Below are positions 47,501 to 54,192 of a stretch of 64,000 nt of DNA, piece by piece. Both the position numbers and the translations under genes were made by a program. This DNA comes from Formosa agariphila KMM 3901 (GTDB taxonomy: Bacteria > Bacteroidota > Bacteroidia > Flavobacteriales > Flavobacteriaceae). Where the stretch lies: positions 260,851-324,850 of the forward strand of contig NZ_HG315671.1 of NCBI RefSeq assembly GCF_000723205.1. Reading direction: 5' to 3'. Every line of letters begins with the position of its first letter. Position 1 is the first letter of the stretch. The notes beneath the pieces are model-generated. The model had not been told where the DNA came from. It searched no databases and was given only the letters and a program-made list of their open reading frames with translations.

Positions 47501-48759
47501 CAATAGGAAGCCAAAGCGATATTAGACAATTGGCGGCCAGAAAGGGTTGGTTAACTGTTTACGATAATTTTAATGAACAGTACACAGAAATTCATAATAA
47601 ACAATTAGATATTTCGGCGAATTTAGAGCCAACAAAAGATTTAAAAATTGATTTGATTTTTAATCGATTATATTCAGAGACTTTAACCGAAAACTTTGTG
47701 GTTAATCAAATTAACAACAATTATGAGTATCAAGCTCTAACACCAAGTACGTATGGGAATTTTAACATATCTACCTTGATGATAAAGACGGCTTTTGGAA
47801 AGAGCGATGAAACAACTTCGCAAGCGTTTGATGATTTTAGAGCCAATAGATTGAAAATATCTAGACGTTTAGCACAACGTGCCGGTGTAGACATGTCTAA
47901 TCCAGATAACTTTGAAGGTGGCGATGTAAACGGATATGTATTAGGGTTTGGTAAAACAAGTCAGGCGGTATTATTACCTGCGTTTTTATCGGCTTATCAG
48001 GGTGTAGATGCTAACGATGTTAGTTTGGGTGCGTTTAGAAATGTACCATTGCCAAACTGGGATTTAAAATATACAGGGTTTATGAGAATGGCGTGGTTTA
48101 AAAAGAATTTTAAAAGGTTCTCTGTTGGTCACGGGTACCGTTCTTCTTACACCATTAATCAATTTGCGACAAATTTAGATTATAACGGAATAGATTATTC
48201 AGACGATTATTTAGATCAACCAGACGACGTTCTAAATCAGTCTGGCGATTATAAAAGTGAAAACCTATACAGTAACATCAACTTAACAGAAATGTTTAGT
48301 CCTTTAATTCGTTTAGATTTCGAGATGAATAACTCTGTTAAAATACTAGCCGAAATTCAAAAAGATAGATTACTATCTTTAAGTTTCGATAATAATTTAA
48401 TGACAGAAATTATTGGTAACGAATATATTTTAGGTTTAGGATATCGTATCAAAGATGTTCGTATGAAATCGAAATTAGCAGGGCCTAATAAAACGATAGT
48501 TAGCGATATTAATATGAAGGCAGACGTGTCTTTAAGAGAAAATAAAACTATAATTAGATATCTAGACTTAGAAAACAATCAGATCACTTCTGGGCAGACT
48601 ATTTGGGGTTTAAAGTATACCGCAGATTATGCGTTTAGTAAGAATTTGTCAGCTATATTTTATTTCGATTACTCGTTTTCTGAATATGCTATTTCAACAG
48701 CATTTCCGCAGACCACATTACGTTCTGGATTAACGTTACGTTATAATTTCGGGAATTAA
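41563..48759 (+). CDS. sprA: SprA, outer-membrane translocon of the type IX secretion system
   Basis: 2398 residues, the size of Flavobacterium SprA. The start is TTG at 41563: the ruvA stop (41554-41556) is in the same frame and the next Met is residue 53, beyond the signal peptide (SIVCFVLFLVSASSFAQ). The protein consists of long stretches of amphipathic beta strands with many Asn/Asp/Tyr/Gly residues, typical of the giant 36-strand barrel; motifs such as FWLQDPFQENESNPGGKLVFNLGNISEDVL are repeated in style along the chain. SprA exports T9SS cargo with a C-terminal domain, including gliding adhesins, across the outer membrane. Followed by gcvH, as in F. johnsoniae. Confidence 0.96.
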   Translation: MNTTHFQAINFTLKTSIVCFVLFLVSASSFAQIAPVTEQDSIKTGHSLGRINMGNPASIVSRYTYDAFTDRYIYTESVGEFNINYPIILTPREFEELVQAENLKTYYKQKIDAFDGKKLGTEDGKKNLLPEFYVNSSFFESIFGGGTVEVIPQGSVEMDLGVLFSKQDNPAFSPRNRSNFSFDFDQRISLSLLGKVGTRLQVTANYDTQSTFDFQNLVKLEYTPTEDDIIQKIEVGNVSMPLNSSLITGAQSLFGVKTQLQFGKTTITGIFSEQQSETNTVISQGGGTLEEFELFARDYDENRHFFLAQYFREKYDTALSNYPYINTNVQITRIEAWITNRNNTTDNVRNIVAFQDLGESNPELIGSAVNVFASPAAYPDNGNNGYDPTSIGQGNSQLTSAIRDVATVQSGILVGGTSEGNDYAKLENARKLTQGSEYTLNTQLGYISLNSRLSSDEVLAVAFQFTVGGKVYQVGEFANDGVDATGIDNSNSDQTVVTNNNLVLKLLKSPITSVNQPVWKLMMKNIYSTGAYQLSQEDFKLNIFYTEASPLNYITPVGGDFGTDFNGEPIQEVPLLRLFNFDKLNYNGDPQAGGDGFFDYEENITVISSNGQIVFTKVEPFGEYLFDILDIPTDAENYEDPNTYNANQKKYVFNELYEVTKTKALDYAEKNKFQLIGRYSSSGGDGISIGAFNVPRGSVTVTAGGRVLVEGIDYTVNYQLGQVQILDEALKASDTPIQVSTENNSVFGQQTKRFMGFNVDHQFSDNFVLGATLLNLSERPITQKANYSNEPINNTIFGFNGNYSTEVPFLTRLVNKLPNIDTDVPSNVSVRGEFAYLKPGSPKGTDFDGEATAYVDDFEVSQTAISLLSQQSWFLSSRPLDLNVAGNPNEDENGIQNGYQRAMLNWYTIDPIFYTSQRPSDMSDNDMSGLYTSRVFIQELFPQQGIAQGQSTVINTLDLAYYPDERGPYNFEPNSSNGTIPNPDDSWAGITRSLTTTDFEQSNVEYIEFWLQDPFQENESNPGGKLVFNLGNISEDVLKDGRKQYENGLPKDGATELLTTTAWGTVVPQNQALVYAFDSQGDERTNQDVGYDGYNDAQEAAIFGSEFGPDPANDNYTYFLNTNGDIFQRYKQYNGVEGNSPETFTDTNRGSTTLPDVEDINRDNTMNTIDSYYEYELDLTPQNLPDNPADIGNIPESNPLSEYIKDIKVEPRALPNGQSTNVRWYQFRIPVESDNAKAVGGISDLRSVRFARMYLKEFEEATVFRFGTLDLVRSDWRRYTLALDKDDVTPDDPETDFSVGVISTLENDGIYQSPPDVEPEELYNNNTVIEQDEQSLVVEICNLEEEDSRAVYKNIDIDMRQYKRIRMFVHAEDDGATGLTDYPVAFIRMGNDVTQNYYQIEIPLKTSEGSSREALWPEENEINLAIELLQEIKSIGLADGSLSNEDPTFYDVIGDELSLVTDQYSGYVLGQHRIGIKGNPNFGDIRTLMLGVKNGSRSKQCGVFWFNELRLSDMDNEGGWAAVLSVDSNIADFANVSAAGRQSTAGFGTIEQGPSERSLEDVVQYDLVTNVNLGQLLPKKWGVQLPFNYGISEEKITPKYDEYYQDLELDAILNNTNNKDSVLNVNENYTKRKSINFIGVRKIRTGEAKPHFYDVENFTFNYSFNKVEHRDFEIENSVDKTVRLGANYAYNFTPKTIEPFKKNDSLFTGKYWKILKDFNFNYLPTTFTVSSNFLRSYNKQRYREVELSQGNIGLEDLYRRNYTFDFQYTFSYNLTRALQINFTTSKNNIVRNYFKDNIINGEQDSSLDVFDGFLDIGDPNRQYQQLGINYELPLYKIPFLSFLQATYGYTGDFQWQKGSDLYGDLSIDGQTYDLGNSIQNANTHNLNASMDMNTFYKYIGLVKKPAVRSAPSRNPQAAGGPRNEVQTSSKSNAWVNAGIDLVTMVKRIQLNYQENNGTYLPGYLETPGFLGTIQPTFGYTIGSQSDIRQLAARKGWLTVYDNFNEQYTEIHNKQLDISANLEPTKDLKIDLIFNRLYSETLTENFVVNQINNNYEYQALTPSTYGNFNISTLMIKTAFGKSDETTSQAFDDFRANRLKISRRLAQRAGVDMSNPDNFEGGDVNGYVLGFGKTSQAVLLPAFLSAYQGVDANDVSLGAFRNVPLPNWDLKYTGFMRMAWFKKNFKRFSVGHGYRSSYTINQFATNLDYNGIDYSDDYLDQPDDVLNQSGDYKSENLYSNINLTEMFSPLIRLDFEMNNSVKILAEIQKDRLLSLSFDNNLMTEIIGNEYILGLGYRIKDVRMKSKLAGPNKTIVSDINMKADVSLRENKTIIRYLDLENNQITSGQTIWGLKYTADYAFSKNLSAIFYFDYSFSEYAISTAFPQTTLRSGLTLRYNFGN

Positions 48760-48769
48760 ATAATTAAAG

Positions 48770-48800
48770 TTTGATATTCGGTCACGAATAAATACATTTG
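48770..48800 (+). promoter_or_regulatory. Promoter of gcvH
   Basis: TTTG at 48770-48773, exactly 19 bases, then TACATTTG at 48793-48800, both matching consensus. The first box begins 11 bases after the sprA stop, so gcvH is transcribed independently of sprA. Confidence 0.8.
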
Positions 48801-48825
48801 TTAAACCTAATTAAATAAATAAACA

Positions 48826-49206
48826 ATGAATATTCCATCAGAATTAAAGTACACTAAAGACCACGAGTGGGTTAAAATTGAAGGCGATGTAGCAACCATA
48901 GGTATTACAGATTTCGCGCAAAGCGAATTAGGAGATATCGTTTACGTGGAAGTTGAAACTTTAGATGAAACTTTAGCAATAGAAGAGGTTTTTGGAACTG
49001 TTGAAGCTGTAAAAACAGTATCAGATTTATTTTTGCCTTTATCTGGTGAAATTATCGAATTTAACGACACTTTAGAAGACGAACCAGAATTAGTTAATTC
49101 TGATCCTTATGAAAGTGGATGGATGATTAAACTTAAATTTAGTAACCCAGACGAGCTTGAAACATTATTGTCTGATGCAGATTATAAAGCCCTAATTGGT
49201 GCTTAA
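48826..49206 (+). CDS. gcvH: Glycine cleavage system H protein
   Basis: 126 residues, the full family length. The lipoylation site is the Lys in VEAVKTVSD, preceded by the characteristic [15 protein letters not shown]. The H protein shuttles the aminomethyl group between the P, T and L components. No other gcv genes are nearby; its place beside sprA reflects conserved flavobacterial gene order rather than function. Its last codons overlap the next gene. Confidence 0.97.
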   Translation: MNIPSELKYTKDHEWVKIEGDVATIGITDFAQSELGDIVYVEVETLDETLAIEEVFGTVEAVKTVSDLFLPLSGEIIEFNDTLEDEPELVNSDPYESGWMIKLKFSNPDELETLLSDADYKALIGA

Positions 49207-49579
49207 AAAACAGTTATTATTGCCTGCAGCATTGCTGTATACCGCCGCTTTAACAACACTAAGTTTAGTTAATTTAGGAGGCATTACAGCAGGAAGCCCA
49301 AAGAATAGCGATAAAGTGTTTCATTTTTTGGCATATTGTTTGTTGTGCTTATCATGGTATTTAGTATTTAAATACGGTTATAAGTGGCCTCAGACAAAAT
49401 CGCTGCTAGTTACAGGGACTGTATCTATAAGTTTCGGGGTATTAATAGAATACCTTCAAGGTACGCTTACAGAAACTCGTCAATTTGATGTTTTAGATAT
49501 ATTTGCAAACAGTGCAGGTGTTATTTTAACACTCTTAGTCTTAGCGATTAATAATAAAACTAAATATAAAAAAATATAA
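49196..49579 (+). CDS. VanZ-like membrane protein
   Basis: 127 residues from TTG at 49196, or 126 from GTG at 49199; no ATG is available, and the gene overlaps the end of gcvH by 8-11 bases. Four membrane helices (about 5-27, 42-59, 68-86, 105-121). The core [19 protein letters not shown]...[29 protein letters not shown] is the VanZ pattern (Asp/His in helix 2, EYLQ and DxxDxxaNsxG). VanZ relatives affect teicoplanin susceptibility in Gram-positives, but the function in this phylum is unknown. Translationally coupled to gcvH. Confidence 0.88.
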   Translation: MVLKKQLLLPAALLYTAALTTLSLVNLGGITAGSPKNSDKVFHFLAYCLLCLSWYLVFKYGYKWPQTKSLLVTGTVSISFGVLIEYLQGTLTETRQFDVLDIFANSAGVILTLLVLAINNKTKYKKI

Positions 49580-49582
49580 ACG

Positions 49583-49615
49583 TTTGCTTTTTTGCCAAAT
49601 AAATGGTTATTTTAG
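49583..49615 (+). promoter_or_regulatory. Candidate promoter of tonB
   Basis: TTTG at 49583-49586, 21 bases, then TATTTTAG at 49608-49615 (one mismatch from TAnnTTTG). The leader to the tonB ATG is short. Confidence 0.5.
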
Positions 49616-49636
49616 CAATCCTGAAAACAATATATT

Positions 49637-50356
49637 ATGGAACCTAAGAAAAACCCTAAAGCGAATGTTTCTCGAAACAGTGCTTTATACTTTGCGATTG
49701 GTTTAGCAATAATGTTAGCCTTAACTAATTTCGCAATTAATTACAAAACTTACGATAAAGAAGCAATCGATATCGGAATGATTAGCATGGACGAAGAAAT
49801 GGAAGAAGAAATTCCAATCACCGAACAGCTAAAGACTCCACCACCTCCACCGCCGCCACCAGCAGCACCGGAAGTAATCGAAGTTGTAAAAGATGAGGTT
49901 GAAATTGAAGAAACTGTAATTGAGTCTACAGAAACTAGTCAGGAAGAAGAAATTGCTGAAGTAGAAGAAGTAGTTGTAGAAGAGGTTGAAGAAGATGTAG
50001 AGGTTCCTTTCTCAATTATTGAAAATGTACCAGTTTTCCCAGGATGTGAAAAGGGAAATAATGCAGAGAAGAAAAAATGTATGTCTGAGAAGATTTCTAA
50101 ATTTGTTGGAAAAAACTTTGACACTAACTTAGCAGGAGAATTAGGATTATCAGGAAGACAACGTATCAACGTAATCTTTAAAATTGGTAAAGATGGTAAT
50201 ATTACAGGTGTACGTGCTAGAGCACCACACCCAAAATTAGAGCAAGAAGCGGCTCGTGTAATTAACAAATTACCAAAAATGAAGCCTGGTATGCAACGTG
50301 GAAAAGCGGTAATTGTACCTTACTCACTTCCAATTGTATTCCAAGTACAGGATTAA
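49637..50356 (+). CDS. Energy transducer TonB family protein
   Basis: 239 residues: cytoplasmic N terminus, one transmembrane helix (about 14-34), then a Glu/Pro-rich periplasmic linker with TPPPPPPPPAAPEV (67-80) and a long acidic Glu/Val repeat (81-123). The C-terminal TonB domain (about 131-239) includes PVFPGCEKG, INVIFKIGKDGNITGV and EAARVINKLPKMKPG, as in Bacteroidetes TonB proteins that transfer proton-motive energy to outer-membrane receptors. The partner receptor is not in the window. The next gene contains a diverged copy of the same C-terminal domain. Closed by a strong terminator. Confidence 0.92.
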   Translation: MEPKKNPKANVSRNSALYFAIGLAIMLALTNFAINYKTYDKEAIDIGMISMDEEMEEEIPITEQLKTPPPPPPPPAAPEVIEVVKDEVEIEETVIESTETSQEEEIAEVEEVVVEEVEEDVEVPFSIIENVPVFPGCEKGNNAEKKKCMSEKISKFVGKNFDTNLAGELGLSGRQRINVIFKIGKDGNITGVRARAPHPKLEQEAARVINKLPKMKPGMQRGKAVIVPYSLPIVFQVQD

Positions 50357-50378
50357 ATACAATATTGTTTATATATTA

Positions 50379-50412
50379 AAATCCCGATGCATTATGCATC
50401 GGGATTTTTTTT
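50379..50412 (+). terminator. Intrinsic terminator after tonB
   Basis: AATCCCGATGCA pairs perfectly with TGCATCGGGATT around a TTA triloop, followed by a long T run. Confidence 0.92.
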
Positions 50413-50498
50413 TGTCTCTATTCTTCAATTTTTTTTTAATTTTAGTGTAATTAAAAAATAGTACCTTTCCGGGCTTAATAATCAGCCGTTATATTAAT

Positions 50499-52607
50499 AT
50501 GAGATCATTAATTGTACTGCTCCTGCTAATCGTTCCACAATTGCAGTTTGCACAACAACCACAATCAGAACGCTCTTTTTACGAGAAACCGCCTGTGTTT
50601 CCAACTTGCGAAAATTCTGTTTTCGAGGAACTCCAATCATGTTTCGATAAATCTGTATATAATTTTGTTTACGAGGCTTTTCAAATGCCCGAAGAAGTTA
50701 TTGCGGCGCAATACAAAGGTGATCTTGTGGTGTTGTTTGAAGTAAATAAAGAGGGGGAATTTAAAGTCTTATATACAGACGCAGTTTATACCACACTTCA
50801 AGACGAGGCAAGACGCGTATTTAGTCTATTACCAAAAATACAGCCTGCAACTTATAGCGGCAATCCAGTTTTTAAGCAATATTCAGTGACTTTTAAAATT
50901 CCACTAACAGCTTATCAGGAACAAACAGAAGTGGTAGCGCCAGTTGTTGCTGTAAACCCAATTGAGCAACGTGTAAAAGCAGAATTAGACAGCATAGATA
51001 AAACAGTTCGATTTAATACTAAAAAGCAATTTAAGAGCACTTTAAATATTCCGTTTAGTCACAGTTATTATGCTAAGTTCGATAGAAACATCAATTTAAT
51101 AGGTGCAAATAGTCATACGGCATCTAAGCCCTTAATGTATACCGATGTCGATAATTACTACGATTTTGAAGCAGAAGAATTAAAAACAAAGAAAAATGTT
51201 TCTACTTGGTTAGGACGAAAATTTTGGAATGATCATTTGGCTGAGGTCGAAGGTAAGAACTATTGGTTTCAAGCCGATTTTGTAATGGATTTACAAGTAG
51301 GTTCTGCTTCCGATACCGATTTTGGAACCACATATTTAAATACTAGAGGTGTAGTGTTTCAAGGTGGATTAGGTAAGAATTTTAGTTTTTCTACTTCATT
51401 TTACGAAAGTCAAGGACGATTTGCCGAATATTATAATGACTATTCAGAAAGTATAAAAGCAGCACATGATGTAGCAATAATTCCAGGTCGTGGTATAGCC
51501 AAGGCATATAACGACGATGCTTACGATTTTCCAGTGGCAGAAGCATACATGTCGTATACTCCAGCCAAGTTTTTAAACCTTCAGTTTGGTCATGGAAAAA
51601 ACTTTATCGGTGATGGATATCGTTCTTTACTAGTTAGTGATGTGTCAATACCTTCACCCTATTTAAAATTGAACGTGTCTTTCTGGAAACTAAAATATAC
51701 CAGTACGTGGTCTTGGCTTAAAGATGTGCGTCCAGACGTAACTGTAGACAAGACATATCTTACAAAATACATGTCTAGCCATTATTTAAGTTTAAATGTT
51801 ACAAAACGCTTAAATATCGGATTGTTTGAATCGGTTGTGTGGCGTAATACCAACGATAGAGGTTTTGATGTGAATTATTTAAATCCGATTATCTTTTTAA
51901 GAGCAATTGAATTTGAAACAGGTCAGGGTGCAGGGAATGCTATTATGGGATTTACTTCTAAATACAAACTGAACGATAACATGAATCTTTACGGACAATT
52001 TATTTTAGATGAATTTTCGCTGAATGATGTTACTGCCGGTAATCAAAGTTGGAAAAACAAATTCGGATTCCAGTTGGGATATAAGTATTACAATGCATTT
52101 AATGTTGATAATTTATATCTTCAAGCAGAATATAATCAGGTACGTCCGTACACATACTCGCATAACACCATCACTCTAAATTACGGGAATTACAATCAGT
52201 CTTTGGCGCATTTGTGGGGTGCTAATTTTAGAGAGTTCATTTTAATTGGGCGTTACAATTATAAGCGCTGGTTTGCCGATGGGAAACTAATTTACGGTGT
52301 TAGAGGATTAGATTTTAATACAGCGGATGATAGCTACAGTTACGGAGGCGATATTTACAGAGATTATAACGATAGACCTTACGATACAAATGTTAAAATT
52401 GGTCAGGGTATAAAGACAAAAACATTTAATGCCGAAGTACAAGCTGGTTATCTTATTAACCCAGCGACTAATTTAAAATTATTCACAAACATTAGTTATC
52501 GAAATTTTAATCCAAGTGCCACAACGTCAACGACTTTTAAAAGTGATACCATGTGGATTAACTTAGGAATTCGTAGTGATTTATTTAATTGGTATTTTGA
52601 TTTGTAG
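50499..52607 (+). CDS. remB: RemB-like outer-membrane protein with TonB C-terminal-like domain
   Basis: 702 residues. Signal peptide to about residue 19 (LIVPQLQFAQ). Residues about 32-137 look like a TonB C-terminal domain: PVFPTCEN, GDLVVLFEVNKEGEFKV and EARRVFSLLPKIQPA correspond one-to-one with segments in the preceding tonB product. Residues about 180-702 are a beta-barrel of the capsule-assembly Wzi type (FQADFVMDLQVGS, FGHGKNFIGDGYRSLLVSD). This size, layout and location next to sprA-gcvH-VanZ-tonB match the RemB gliding-motility protein of Flavobacterium, hence the symbol. Its molecular role in gliding is not established. It ends in the cyoE promoter. Confidence 0.8.
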   Translation: MRSLIVLLLLIVPQLQFAQQPQSERSFYEKPPVFPTCENSVFEELQSCFDKSVYNFVYEAFQMPEEVIAAQYKGDLVVLFEVNKEGEFKVLYTDAVYTTLQDEARRVFSLLPKIQPATYSGNPVFKQYSVTFKIPLTAYQEQTEVVAPVVAVNPIEQRVKAELDSIDKTVRFNTKKQFKSTLNIPFSHSYYAKFDRNINLIGANSHTASKPLMYTDVDNYYDFEAEELKTKKNVSTWLGRKFWNDHLAEVEGKNYWFQADFVMDLQVGSASDTDFGTTYLNTRGVVFQGGLGKNFSFSTSFYESQGRFAEYYNDYSESIKAAHDVAIIPGRGIAKAYNDDAYDFPVAEAYMSYTPAKFLNLQFGHGKNFIGDGYRSLLVSDVSIPSPYLKLNVSFWKLKYTSTWSWLKDVRPDVTVDKTYLTKYMSSHYLSLNVTKRLNIGLFESVVWRNTNDRGFDVNYLNPIIFLRAIEFETGQGAGNAIMGFTSKYKLNDNMNLYGQFILDEFSLNDVTAGNQSWKNKFGFQLGYKYYNAFNVDNLYLQAEYNQVRPYTYSHNTITLNYGNYNQSLAHLWGANFREFILIGRYNYKRWFADGKLIYGVRGLDFNTADDSYSYGGDIYRDYNDRPYDTNVKIGQGIKTKTFNAEVQAGYLINPATNLKLFTNISYRNFNPSATTSTTFKSDTMWINLGIRSDLFNWYFDL

Positions 52608-52631
52608 TATTAACTTTTCCAAGTATATTTG
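52601..52631 (+). promoter_or_regulatory. Promoter of the oxidase-assembly cluster
   Basis: TTTG at 52601-52604 (overlapping the last codon of the remB-like gene), exactly 19 bases, then TATATTTG at 52624-52631. Both are perfect consensus matches. The cyoE start at 52672 gives a leader of about 35 bases. Confidence 0.85.
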
Positions 52632-52671
52632 CGGACTTTTAATAAATTAACACAGATAAGTAATCGATACC

Positions 52672-53565
52672 TTGAGTAGTACACACCCGTCTGAAAAGAC
52701 ATACTCCATAATTTCAGATTTTAAAGAAATCACAAAAATGCGCTTATCTATAAGTGTCGTGTTTTCTTCATTAACTGGATATTTACTTGGTGTGGAAACT
52801 GTAGATATAAAAACGCTAGTGTTATTAGCTTTTGGAGGCTATTTTATGGTTGGTGCATCTAATGCATACAATCAAATCATTGAAAAAGATTTAGATATTT
52901 TAATGGATCGGACTAAAAATCGTCCAGTGCCTGCAGGACGTATGTCTGTAAATACAGCGTTTATAATTGCTACTGCATTTACAATTTTAGGTATTATAGT
53001 GTTATACACCATAAATCCAAAAACAGCAATGTTTGGGGCCATTTCAATATTTATTTATACCTGTTTATATACGCCATTAAAAACTAAAACACCGTTATCT
53101 GTATTTGTAGGTGCTATACCTGGAGCTATACCATTTATGTTAGGTTGGGTTGCTGCAACAAATAGTTTTGGTATTGAACCTGGTGTGTTATTTATGTGGC
53201 AGTTTTTTTGGCAGTTTCCTCATTTTTGGGCAATTGGGTGGTTTTTATTCGACGACTATAAAAAAGGAGGCTTTTTTATGTTGCCAACTGGTAAACGAGA
53301 CAAAGGAACAGCAGTACAAATTATTATGTATACCGTTTGGACAATTATTGTTTCAATAATTCCAGCTTTTGGATTTACAGGACGGTTATTTTTAACACCA
53401 TTAGCTGCCGTTATTGTATTTTTATTTGGGTTGGTAATGTTATATTATGCTATTCTGTTATTTAAAAAAATGACTGCAGTAGCTGCAAAACAACTAATGT
53501 TAGCCAGTGTGTCTTACATTACACTTATTCAAATTATATACGTACTAGATAAATTTTTAAGATAA
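52672..53565 (+). CDS. cyoE: Protohaem IX farnesyltransferase (haem O synthase)
   Basis: 297 residues from TTG at 52672; an in-frame stop lies at 52657-52659 and the only ATG alternative is at residue 23, after the conserved ISDFKEITK segment, so TTG is preferred. UbiA-type prenyltransferase with the two Asp-rich motifs: NAYNQIIEKDLDILMDRTKNRPVPAG and the later WFLFDDYKKGGFFMLP. About eight or nine helices. It makes haem O, the precursor of haem A for the coxBA oxidase. First gene of the cluster; 1 base separates it from the first subunit III gene. Confidence 0.93.
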   Translation: MSSTHPSEKTYSIISDFKEITKMRLSISVVFSSLTGYLLGVETVDIKTLVLLAFGGYFMVGASNAYNQIIEKDLDILMDRTKNRPVPAGRMSVNTAFIIATAFTILGIIVLYTINPKTAMFGAISIFIYTCLYTPLKTKTPLSVFVGAIPGAIPFMLGWVAATNSFGIEPGVLFMWQFFWQFPHFWAIGWFLFDDYKKGGFFMLPTGKRDKGTAVQIIMYTVWTIIVSIIPAFGFTGRLFLTPLAAVIVFLFGLVMLYYAILLFKKMTAVAAKQLMLASVSYITLIQIIYVLDKFLR

Positions 53566-53566
53566 T

Positions 53567-54148
53567 ATGGATTTAACGGAAGGTACTTTAGAAGAAAAAA
53601 CAAATAGAGCAAAGAAAACGATGCTTTGGTTTGGGATTGTATCCTTAATTATGTCTTTTGCGGGTTGGACGAGTGCATTTATTGTAAGTAGTAAAAGACC
53701 AGATTGGTTGATGGATTTTCAACTGCCTAACGCATTTTTAATTAGTACTGTTTTAATGCTAATTAGTAGTGTTACCTTTTATTTTGCAAAAAAATCACTT
53801 CAAAAAGGAAATAGACAGGCCACAACTATATTATTAATTGTTACTTTAGGTTTAGGGTTCGCGTTTATTTTTAATCAGTTTTCAGGGTTCAAAGAAATCA
53901 TAGAAGCAGGATATAATTTTACTGGACCAACAAGTAATATTACCATGTCTTACGTGTATGTTATCGCTATAATGCACATTCTACACGTAATTGTTGGGCT
54001 TATCTGCCTGATTGTTGTAATTTATAATCATTTTAAACAAAAGTATAGTGCCACGAAAATGCTTGGCTTTGAACTCGCAGCGACCTTTTGGCATTTCGTA
54101 GATTTCCTATGGCTTTACCTCTTTTTGTTTTTATATTTCTTTAAATAA
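53567..54148 (+). CDS. Cytochrome c oxidase subunit III, short form
   Basis: 193 residues, five membrane helices (about 19-40, 55-73, 83-103, 125-150, 166-190). Its C-terminal helices carry IAIMHILHVIVGLICLIVV and FELAATFWHFVDFLWLYLFLFLYFF, the heme-copper oxidase subunit III signature. It is the first of two adjacent and distinct subunit III genes. Subunit III carries no metal and stabilises proton uptake in subunit I. Confidence 0.9.
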   Translation: MDLTEGTLEEKTNRAKKTMLWFGIVSLIMSFAGWTSAFIVSSKRPDWLMDFQLPNAFLISTVLMLISSVTFYFAKKSLQKGNRQATTILLIVTLGLGFAFIFNQFSGFKEIIEAGYNFTGPTSNITMSYVYVIAIMHILHVIVGLICLIVVIYNHFKQKYSATKMLGFELAATFWHFVDFLWLYLFLFLYFFK

Positions 54149-54166
54149 ATAATTTGTATATTTTTG
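54136..54166 (+). promoter_or_regulatory. Candidate internal promoter before the second subunit III gene
   Basis: TTTC at 54136-54139 (one base off TTTG), 19 bases, then TATTTTTG at 54159-54166, 26 bases before the next ATG. Confidence 0.45.
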
Positions 54167-54192
54167 ACTAATCATAAAACCAAATAATTAAT

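Noticed and set aside
49939-50268. 109-codon antisense frame over tonB
   Set aside because: Ser/Thr repeat content mirrors the Glu-rich linker of TonB on the other strand.
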